DNA of 27,220 nucleotides from Candolleomyces eurysporus (Eukaryota > Basidiomycota > Agaricomycetes > Agaricales > Psathyrellaceae): the NCBI GenBank assembly GCA_027579435.1, contig JANBPK010000247.1:1-27220 (forward strand). The letters are read 5' to 3'. Below are positions 11,272-19,983 of this stretch, one piece after another (position 1 is the first letter of the stretch; each line of letters opens with the position of its first letter). Below the pieces are notes generated by a model. It was not told where the DNA came from, did not search any database, and was given only the letters and a program-made list of their open reading frames with translations. Both the position numbers and the translations under genes were made by a program.

Positions 11272-11921
11272 CAGTGACCTGCCAGTGAGCCATGTAGTGA
11301 ATTTGGACATTTTGATGCCAACTGTCAAATGGACGCCTTGCATAAACTCTAATCTGAGCAAGGCTCTCCCCTCTCTGCCCAGATTTTCATGGATGGAATA
11401 AGCACTGGGATTCCTTTTTGAGCAGCCATTCCTCCCATGTCGTCAATGTTTGGCATCAATGATGATCTCAGCAAATGTCAACCCACCCTGTGCACCCTAT
11501 CCTCAAGGGTGCCCTCTGCATTTGTTGCTTTGATTATCCTCCCTAGCTGGATGCCAATTTGCTGCAAAAACAAAGCCTCTTTTGACTGTTAGACTATATT
11601 CAGTCCCTAAGCCACATGTACCAAGTTTACTCAACTAAAATGCATCCTTGCTTCTGCATACTGAGTTCTTTTTATGTATTTTTACAGTATTTGTGTGTTT
11701 TTACAGTAGAAGGTCAGCCAGGACTGCAAAACAATTATAAAGATTATCAGAGGTATCTAGTAGGTGGTATTGAGCTGGTCAGGCATTGCACAACATGCTC
11801 AACATTGTTGAATGGGCAGAGGGTGAGGGAAGGTCAATGTTTTAGTCCAAAAAAATGATTTTAGTCTGTTGATGTCATTATAGTTTAGTTGTGCACATAC
11901 CTTATTTCGCTTTTAAAGTCC

Positions 11922-11984
11922 GATAAGCCTTGACATATGATATGAACATTGCCAAAATATGTTTATTCTTATGGAAAGTCACCC
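11922..11984 (-). repeat. Right inverted repeat of the MITE-like element
   Basis: Read on the minus strand it starts GGGTGACTTTCCATAAGAAT. It diverges from the left repeat by a few substitutions and one- to three-base gaps. Confidence 0.75.
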
Positions 11985-11987
11985 ACT

Positions 11988-12450
11988 TTTGCTTTTAGCA
12001 CCTCCTCGGGTCAGTTCCCCACCAAATTTGGCAGACCTTTTTGCCAAAATCAACATCAGCTTGTGAGCCTCTAGCCTTTTGGCTTGATAGCGTGGGAGAG
12101 CGCTTGAAAAAGCGCAAAAAGGTACCAAAAGCAAATTTTAAGTTTACATTCACTGATGTCGCACATTCTGCTCGAGCAAAAATAATGCAAAGAGATATGC
12201 AAATGACTGTAAGGGTATCTTCCTTCTACTGCCTCCTGTTCGGCCACACCCCATTCACCGGGTCTTCATCTGAGAACGACAATGTCCAGCACAGCGAATC
12301 CGTGTTGTATCGCCAAATATGCATTCAGGATTGGAATCCTGAAGAATTCATGGGCGCGGAAAGGGTATTCACCGACGGTCGACGTCTATAAATACTATAT
12401 AAAGATTAAATTGGGATAACAGTGTATACACGAGGCTACACAACCTGAAA
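11988..12450. other. Transition zone before tRNA; one unsupported open frame
   Basis: CG dinucleotides reappear here, marking the end of the CpG-poor block. A plus-strand frame of 116 codons (12041-12391) has no recognisable domain, no clear splice sites and unremarkable composition, so I do not call it a gene. An AT-rich patch with TATAAATACTATATAAAG lies at 12387-12404, 47 bp upstream of the tRNA-like gene. Confidence 0.35.
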
Positions 12451-12521
12451 TCCGATATGGTGTAACGGCTAACATTACCGCCTTTCACGCGGTAGCTCGG
12501 GGTTCGATTTCCTGTATCAGA
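12451..12521 (+). tRNA. tRNA-Glu (anticodon TTC), partly decayed, possibly a pseudogene
   Basis: The sequence follows the eukaryotic tRNA-Glu pattern. The 5' acceptor strand is TCCGATA, the D-loop TAACGGCTA, the anticodon stem-loop ACCGC-CTTTCAC-GCGGT (anticodon TTC), and the T-arm CGGGG-TTCGATT-TCCTG. The 3' acceptor strand is TATCAGA, followed by A at 12522. No intron is present. Compared with the usual pairing, the acceptor has a C-A mismatch at the third pair (GG to AG), and the T-stem has two G-U wobbles (CCCCG to TCCTG). The D-stem also appears to have a C-to-T wobble. All are C-to-T or G-to-A changes. It may still fold, but the B box and acceptor are damaged. tRNA-Glu identity is firm; function is doubtful. 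Confidence 0.75.
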
Positions 12522-12522
12522 A

Positions 12523-12811
12523 CATTCTCGGCTTTTCGACTTCCTTCTTGCTTCTCTGGTTGAATGTTTAGCAAGTTCCCCGATNAAAAAAAAGGCGTTA
12601 AAGGGTCTTCCCTGTGGCATTTCAGCATTGCTTGAAGATCCCCTTGATGGCTATCAACTTCCATTAGCACATCAAGCATTGTTCAGCCGCAGCGCGTGCG
12701 CCTTTCGACAAATATGAAACTAATTTCACGCCTCATGAACGACAAAACCTGGACTAAGTGTCCAGGAATGTTCGAATTCGGTGTTTTAGAATTCCCTCTT
12801 CTCTTTCGTAT
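12523..12811. other. Intergenic upstream region of the EF-hand/ZZ gene
   Basis: It contains an undetermined base followed by eight A (12585-12593) and pyrimidine-rich sequence (ATTCCCTCTTCTCTTTC, 12791-12807) just before the ATG at 12812, as is common in fungal promoters. No TATA box is obvious. Confidence 0.4.
12748..12766. promoter_or_regulatory. Perfect 7-bp inverted repeat upstream of the EF-hand/ZZ gene
   Basis: CCTGGAC and GTCCAGG flank a 5-bp spacer (TAAGT), 46 bp before the start codon. It could be a dimeric factor site or a transcript hairpin in the 5' leader. No function is shown. Confidence 0.3.
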
Positions 12812-15800
12812 ATGTCTTCAGTGAAACGAACGAAGAAAGGCAAACTGGCTGAGGGGCAGAGTCCTCAGTTGACTGTCTCGGAGCACCTCGAGGGTAGGCA
12901 TTGGGCCGAATATTTTATCCGGAAGTAAACTGATATCCCTCCTGTTTAGATGCTGCTGCCTTGAATAGGACGCCAAAGGAATGGGGCGAGCTATGGGATT
13001 GCTTTGATCGGTACTACATCGAGAATGAGAAGGTTATCATGGAAGCCGCGCAACTCGATATGACAGAATTGGGGCAGGCCTCCTCGAAAAAAGCTTCTCG
13101 ATACGAGGATGCTATGACCAGCTTTTTAGAAAACTCGAAGACGATTGTACATGGACTACAGTTTTTGAGTGAGATTCACCCGGCAATATCAGGCATGTCT
13201 TCAAGATATTTGCATACTTGTCAGAAGTTTGGGTCTAACGGCGAACTCGCAGTTGCTGTTGGGGCTTTCGCCGCTGTCATCAAGCTCGAGCTCATTCGGA
13301 GGGATAACAACGCGAAGGCGATGGGTGTGAAATTACAGATGCAGAATCTCATGTGTACGCTATACCAGTGAGTCTGTCATTTGCTCGTGCTTGGTCCTCC
13401 GTCTGATTACATTGGTAGGGTTCGAAATTTGAGAACCGAACAGCACGATTCCATAACCAGCGTTCGATTGGCGAGTATGATGTCCATCATTGCGAAGGAG
13501 ATTAAGGCTTGCGGAAACGACCTGAGCTATTATCAGGACAAGAAACTCATACGTACGTGGCCTCTCTTGTTATGCGACGGGTCGACTAAAAATCCGCATT
13601 AGACCGGCTTATCCATGCTCAATTCTTCGAACAACGTCTGACTTCCCATATCACCACATTTGCGGAGCGAAGATCCGAACTCGAGCTGCTCATTGCCTCG
13701 TATACCGCCGGGCGTGTGCACGAGACCGCCGAAACGGTGTCTCGGGTGGAGTTCAAGGTCGACGATCTCCTCAGCTTCCTGCACCGGCTCGAAAGCGCTC
13801 GCGAAAAAGAAGCTATCAGGTTCATTGAAAGCAATGGAGGGATCAAGCACTGCATCTCTCACAACGGATTACTAGAAGAGCTGCTCATCAAAACTGGAGA
13901 GTCCATCAAAGACATAAAGGAGATAAAGACCCAGTTGAAAAAGGAGCTGACTGAGAACGTCGAAGAGCTACTCAAAAAGAACATGACCAACTTCGAGGGA
14001 ATGCTTAGGATCCAGAAAAACAACATCCAACACATGGCGCACCTTATGGAGAACCAGACGTCGCAGATCATGAAGATATCAAATGAGATCGCTATGATGT
14101 TCCCCGGAATGAGGAAGCACGTCCTTTTGACCGATCCTGTGGGTACCAGCATCTCCCTTCGAATCTCAGTGACGCTCACACGTACTCCAGATCCTGCAAA
14201 AGATTTGGATGGAAATGGTTCGCTGCTCATGCCCGTCTTCGCGTCATCAAGTCGCGTCACTCATCTCTACCTACAGGGCCTACGACAAAGTGTCAAAGCC
14301 AAGAAATTCGTTCTCACCTTCAAGGACTATCACATCCGAATGAATCCTCCCAAATCATCAACTATCCTAGCCACCCCCAGTATTCATATCGTCGAGTTAC
14401 CTCCCTCGACGGATCTCGAGAGCTCTCTCTTGAAACCGGTCGAAGCCGACACCCTTTTGCTCGGTGCAAATTTGGAACGGGAGGCGACGGATGATGAATG
14501 GGCGTTAGAGTACATCGACGTTGTTCACCTCGACCCTATTGTTGAAGCTATTGACGACGACTTCTCGGGATTTATCAGTATTCACGAGGCGAATAGGTTT
14601 GCAGTTGCACGTCCGAAGGGTTGGAGGTACGTTCACTCCAAATGACACATAGCATGACAACTCATTCTCTCTCTCACCCCTAGCCTTCTCCGATGGTTTG
14701 CGTACTGGGCCGCAGGTGAGTTGACCCCACCCCCGTTCAGATATAACGTGTCCCAACTCTCTTGTCCGTAGGATGGGCGATAAGCGTGAAAAGATACAGG
14801 GATCAAATCTACGGGCTCGTGCAGAAAATCTTCGAAGCTCGGCTGGACGTGCTGCCCTGTAACAGAGCTATCTTTAGCGATTATCTCGATAGCTCTGCTT
14901 TCACGTTCCTCGATAGCCTTCTCCGATCGACCCAACCGCATGTTGGGGAATATGACTCCACAGACCCCAAGCTTGCGGAACTTATTTCGAATTTGGATGA
15001 GCAACAGGAAGAGCGGCTTCTTTCCAATCTAAAGGACCTCAAATACAATATTCCTTCAGTCGACAATGTGACTTTGGTTACTGGTCCAGGGAGGGTTGAG
15101 CGTGTATGTGTGATTTCTCTCTCTCTTCGATCTATCTCAACTGATAATGTGAATTTCAGTTCGCGTTCCCTTTGATCTACCTGTTGCTCAAGCATCACCT
15201 ACATGTCATTCGACTGTCCTCGCAATATCGGCTCTGTTCTGCTGAGATGCTCGCCCATTCATTCTCGTTACTCAATGTTCTCATATCTCTCAGGCAAAGA
15301 GCAGAGAAGTTGGAGGGTAAGTCCTTTTCTTCTCTTTTCGCCCAACAGCCTCTGACATCTGGTCCAAAGCTATCTTTAGACAGAAATCACGAAGTATTCG
15401 GGATCAGTTCCTGAAGTTCTCTTTCGGGATGGTAAACCGTCCTTCTATCGCCATTCAGATGTTGATGCTGACCCGCTTTCCTCAGTTTGAACGTTTCAAC
15501 TCAACTGAGCCCTATGAAATCAAGAACAATTCAATGCTCGCATACTACCACGAGTCGTTTCAATCTCACGTGCACGAGAGTAACGCTGACAACACCGAAT
15601 CGAGCCCTGACTCCGAATCCAAATCGAAAGCATCCTCTTCAAAATTCATCCTAACCGAACCCGACCTGGAAGCGTTGAATTATCTTGTTCAAGACCGCGA
15701 CCATGAAGACGATCGACCCGAATGGGACGCTGATCAACATATTATCCTCAACGACTTCTCATCACCTGTCGGCGGATCTCGGACTCTCAACACAATTGCA

Positions 15801-17689
15801 GGTGGATGGACGGGGCGGATGTATGAAGACCTAAAATCGGTGGTCAGTTGATTAGCCTTCTCCCATCTTCGAGCTCTCACACACACACTCCTGTCATGCA
15901 TAAGAACCTCAACTTACTTCGTTTCGACCTTCCTCGGGACCACACTGCGACCGAGTTCGAGGGTATCTTCGAAGCATGGATGGGCTCGGGGAAGGTGAAA
16001 GGTACTATTGAACGGAGAAAGCCAATAACAAGAATTGAAGGCGCTGAGGATGTTGGTGGCGATAACGAAGCAGGGGTTGGGTTCGGGGATGGGGATGGGG
16101 ATGGTGGGGATGAAAGACCGATTGTGGCGCTGGAATTTACAGCGGACGTATCCGCCGGATCCAAGTACCACTTCCGCGTGACACCTGTCGGCGACCATAG
16201 CCTGGACTGGAAGGGAGAGTGGAAGTATTTGGATCACGAAAGTGACACCGTGGCCCGCCCGTTTGAATTGCTTCGGTTACCGCCTGAAGGTGCCCGATTT
16301 CGTTCTATCCTTGAGGATGCTCTAGTCGAAGATGAGCCACTAGCCGAGCCCAATCAAAGTGGCATGGAACGCGTGGCAGAGCCCTTGGAGCACCTCGAAT
16401 CCCTAGACGCCTCCGTTCAAGCCACAGCCAATGACGAGTTCAACTCCACTTCCCGGAGCTCGACCATGGAGCGGAGCAGAAAGGTTGCGCTTGCAAGGTG
16501 GAGGTATGCTGGGGAAACTATCCGTTTTCAGGTTCGACGCCAGCTATGGTCAAGGTCATATTTCGAACAGATGGCCGACGAGCGCAGGCGCTGGATCACC
16601 GCATATATGAAGGTTGTCCACGAGGAGAATACAATTGCCCACACGCGCGAGTTTTTTACACTATGTGCCTCTGTTCATCCCAACATCTCAGCCGTTTGGT
16701 GTGCGACTTCCGACTTCTACCTGCTCCGCAGAGTCGGAGAATCTATGTAAGTTATCGTTGCTTTGGTTACTCCTTCACTGAACGATTGTCGTTTCAGAAC
16801 ATCGTACGTCACATGCGACTCATGTGCTAACCAGTTTTGTTTCTTGCGCCATATCTGTATCGTTTGCTGCTCCAAATCGCTCGATAGCGAAGTCGACATA
16901 TGCGAGCGATGCATTGACAAGAAGGAAATTATCACCAACAACAACTTTACCCACCAAATTTCGCACACCATGCTTAGGACGTATAGACATATTCCATGGA
17001 TGGAGTTTGCACAGATCATACCCCAGGCTCGGATACGCTCGAGCCGAGTGAAGGCTGGCTTCCATAGCGGAGGCTCTCATCACCATGGAGCGCCCTCGAA
17101 GCCGCAGGAACATCGGTGTACGTGCTGTGACAAGGATATCTCCCTTCCTTGTTGGGTTTGTGCTAGCTGCAGTGAGTTATTCCTCTTCCAGTTCCCGCCA
17201 TAGCCGAGCCCCCGGTTTCTCATCCTCTTCCTCGTGAATGTAGTCGAAGACGTCTTCATTTGCATGGACTGTGAATCCAACAAACGTCAGCAGCGCAAGC
17301 ACGATGCCTCCCACTGCTTGCTTCGAATCTACGACAGCGTTGATATGGAAGGGCAGGGATCGGGAGACCAGGCGGAGAAGTATATCAAAGAAACAAAATC
17401 GATGCTGAACCAGGGGATGGATGCTCTGAAAACATCGCTCGACGATAAGATGAACGCTCTAATGGAACATGTGGAGAAAATTCACCAAGCGATCTTCAAA
17501 GATCGTTCCGACTCGACACTTTCCCTGGTGGAGAGTCATTCACCGAATGACGAAACGAATCATGAAGCCCAGGAAGTTGCAGCTGTTTCAAGGCGATTGG
17601 AGTACCTCGAGAGCCAGGTCAATTCTCGCCTTGAGTCCTTGGAGTCAATTTTGCAGCGCATTCTCGACGCTGCGGGCGCGAGTCGATAG
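12812..17689 (+). CDS. Large EF-hand and tandem ZZ-type zinc-finger protein (1,419 aa)
   Basis: Twelve exons give a single 4,260-nt frame: 12812-12893, 12950-13367, 13419-13552, 13603-14626, 14684-14715, 14772-15103, 15160-15316, 15370-15431, 15486-15842, 15905-16746, 16798-17171 and 17244-17689. Introns are GT-AG and 50-72 nt. Residues about 30-330 are helical, including KLELIRRDNNAKAMG, as in the N-terminal region of many Agaricomycete STAND-like proteins. A Lys/Glu-rich coiled coil lies around 340-400. Residues 529-540 (DDDFSGFISIHE) form a canonical EF-hand loop, followed by SLLRWFAYWAAGW. A ZZ finger uses C1153, C1156, C1167, C1170, C1182, C1185, H1199 and H1203. A second uses C1254, C1257, C1268, C1271, C1278, C1281, H1291 and H1295. 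The last 100 residues form a coiled coil. Calcium and zinc binding are predicted from the motifs. The likely role is as a calcium-responsive scaffold; no enzyme domain was seen. Exon 8 could instead start at 15349 (adds seven residues). Confidence 0.85.
16073..16109 (+). repeat. G-run repeat (GGGGAT) inside exon 10, potential G-quadruplex
   Basis: Six runs of three to four G, separated by one to five bases, lie on the coding strand. They encode an acidic, flexible GFGDGDGDGGDE linker. Runs like this can form a G-quadruplex in DNA or mRNA; folding is not shown. Confidence 0.6.
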
Positions 17690-17948
17690 TTCCCAACTGA
17701 TACATCATTTCATAGCCTTTGAAACTGCCTGTATTGTTTGTATAGCTTAACTTTGGCCGCTTGCGTTACGTTCTTCATCCTATATTACCAAATGCGAATG
17801 TACTGTTAAATCACAGCCTTCGAAGGCCGCATTAAACGCATACTATCGTAACAAGAGAATGAAAAATACAATAAAGACGTTATCAAAGACTATACGAAGA
17901 AGATACGCTCAGAACTGAGGCCAAGACTACCTATGCATGCTGGCCGAG
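17690..17948. other. Intergenic region between convergent genes
   Basis: It separates the stop codons of the plus-strand EF-hand/ZZ gene and the minus-strand C2H2-like gene, so it should hold both 3' ends. AATACAATAAAG near 17865-17876 could serve as a poly(A) element for the plus-strand gene. No gene was seen. Confidence 0.4.
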
Positions 17949-18897
17949 CTAGTCTAGGTGCTCCTGATTAATGTGCGTCCCCAGTCTGCCATCACGTATC
18001 CACAAACGGCTAAAGGTCTCTGGGCAATACTTGCACTGGAGGTCAGGCATCGAACCGGCATCACCTTCCTGGAACCAAGTCCCATCTGCTTCTCTCTGAG
18101 CCGTGAATCCAAACAGAAGACCCTCGTGACCCTGAGCACCACAGATATGCCTCAGAATGCTCCACGTAGAGATTTTCCTCACTTCTATTTGACCGCGGCA
18201 CTTTATCGTAACCCCTTGCGGGGTCTTGAAGGGCAGAGAACACGGGCCAAATGCCAGCTGATGGGTCAATATGATTATTAGCAATGTGCGTGACGAAGTC
18301 ATCTCGGGTGAAGAAGTATTCCTCGGTATATTCATCCTCTGAAAGATTGAGTTCATGGACGCATATGGGGCAGCGAGGGGCCCAGTTATCTGGGTCTAGT
18401 GCACAATGAGAATATGCCCAGTCCCTGCTTTTCCTTGTTTCCTTACTCTCGGCACATGAGGCAGGAGTTGGGGCGTCACTAGTAGCCGTCTCAGTGGAGC
18501 CCGGGTCCGAACATTCCGAATCGGAGGCCATAGTCGACTCAAATTCGTCGTCGTTGCCGTCTTTGTGGCCAAAGCCAGTATCACAATCGATGGCAGATTC
18601 CTCCAATTTATGAGCGCCTGTCCGAGTCGGAATGCCCGAATTCCAAGTATCGACCTGAGTTGTATTCCAATAATAGGGGGCACCAGGGAACGCGTCCACG
18701 CACAGTGGAGCAGGGATTCCGGCGCTTCTAGCAAGGGGTATTTTATGTTGTGTAGGATGAAGGAGCATATAGACGTAGAACAGAGGTAGAAGATGGCCTG
18801 TGATGGGAGCAGACCTTATACCCGTTCCACGGCCAAGACCAAGCACAGGGGTACCGTGTCCTCGGGAGCGAGTGGCGCATTGGTGTTGCTGCCGCAT
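17949..18897 (-). CDS. Uncharacterised protein with two C2H2-like zinc fingers
   Basis: Two minus-strand frames carry the halves of one protein. The upstream frame contains a Ser/Thr/Glu-rich acidic region and a finger CPIC...H-x4-H (C-x2-C-x24-H-x4-H, about 18375-18270). The downstream frame contains CKYC-x16-H-x4-H just before the stop at 17949. Two splice solutions restore the phase: a 28-nt GT-AG segment (18185-18212), too short to be comfortable, or a 112-nt GT-AG intron (18132-18243). The latter is more plausible but removes conserved-looking residues. A frameshift is the third option. The start is uncertain. The ATG at 18897 (MRQQHQCATRSRG) precedes a possible intron, and the frame also extends upstream to an ATG at 19005. 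Zinc or nucleic-acid binding is inferred from the finger spacing. No family name is assigned. Confidence 0.55.
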
Positions 18898-19005
18898 TGT
18901 GTAAAACAATGTCAATGGTTTTAATTTGATGACGAACAGAAAGCAAAGGGCCAGCACGGCCCAGGGTCCAAGCCACCTACCATGTTCCAAAATATAACAC
19001 GACAC

Positions 19006-19983
19006 TTTTCAACTTTTCCCTGCGGAGTTTGGGGAGATGGTCAGAAGCATCAACCCTCAGAAGTTTCTCGCATTTGTGAGTCTCATTCCTCGTGGGATCG
19101 GTGGTCAGCGCGAGAAGGCAATGTCACCCCCCTCTTTTGTAAAACGGGTAGAGATGGCTTCGTCCAAAATGCGCATAAAAGTCGGCTAGGAGGACTCAAT
19201 TACATCCATGTTCAGGGTGAGTGCTGCTGAGCAAAAGACAGATGAAGGCGCACGAAGAAACCGGGATCACCCTCGTGTCCGGCGGGAGATAACTCTCCAC
19301 CATACCGCTGGGCACTCCGAGACTCGATATCTATGCCTTCTGTGGGAAAGATATCTCCAGTGTCGATAGTCGGTTCAACTGGATAGTGGCTGACCTGTCA
19401 CGCGACCAGGGCTCCAGAAGTCGTTGAGTCCTTCCCTCTCCCTACATTCATGAGATGACACTTTACCCTACAGGTAGTCACAGATATACGGGATGGTTTC
19501 TCCCTGCTGATGTTGTGTTTGTGCTCCGGATGCACGACTGCCCACGCCACGCAACATCCTCACTATACCGGCCTCTGCTTGCCCTATGCTCAGCTCCAGC
19601 ATGCTGCCCTGAGCGTCCAATGGCACAGCTGTTGCTTACTGTAGCTCGTCATTCCCTTCGTGTTCTGCCCTCAATATACAGTTGCTTTAGATAGAGGCGC
19701 GTACAAATAACCGTAGACAATGAACAGAATGTAATAAGAACCACGGCATAATTCATATACATGACGCAGAGGAAGAAAGGTGCGACAGTGTCACAGGAGC
19801 ACTGCTGTCACGCGTGTCTGGTCACCGTTCGGGAGCTGCCTTAGTGTTGCATTCCCGCGCATGCCTCATGATGACAAGCACCGAGGAAACCGACCAAAAA
19901 CTTTATATTGAAAGGCGAATATTGAATCATGATGCTAGTATCACCTATACATAGCCGTAAACCGACCGTTTGAGAACCCCACA
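19006..19983. other. No gene seen between C2H2-like gene and subtilase
   Basis: Short frames only, on both strands, with no domain and no consistent splice set. CG content is normal, unlike the decayed block. It must contain the promoter of the minus-strand C2H2-like gene and the 3' end of the subtilase gene. Confidence 0.4.

Larger units (their letters stand above)
11212..11984. mobile_element. MITE-like element with ~60-bp terminal inverted repeats
   Basis: The left end (11212-11271) and right end (11922-11984, inverted) share GGGTGACTTT, ATAAGAATAAACAT, GCAAT, TCATATCATATGT and GGCTT with small gaps. A trinucleotide ACT flanks both sides (11209-11211 and 11985-11987), a plausible 3-bp target duplication. 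The 773-bp interior has only short unrelated frames and no recognised transposase, so it looks like a non-autonomous derivative. The superfamily is undetermined. A 3-bp duplication is compatible with PIF/Harbinger- or CACTA-like elements, although neither usual terminus is clear. Confidence 0.7.

Noticed and set aside
12061..12090. CCTCTAGCCTTTTGGCTT resembling the 5' end of U2 snRNA
   Set aside because: The following sequence lacks the branch-recognition and later conserved U2 segments.
12041..12391. 116-codon plus-strand open frame near the tRNA
   Set aside because: No domain, no intron context and no recognisable family. It lies at the edge of repeat sequence and can be a chance frame.
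13859..14260. 133-codon minus-strand frame
   Set aside because: It is antisense to the conserved coiled-coil exon of the EF-hand/ZZ gene and has no domain of its own.
15317..15348. 32-nt intron as the main splice form
   Set aside because: The 53-nt alternative ending at 15369 has a good branch site and normal length; the short form is kept only as a possible isoform.
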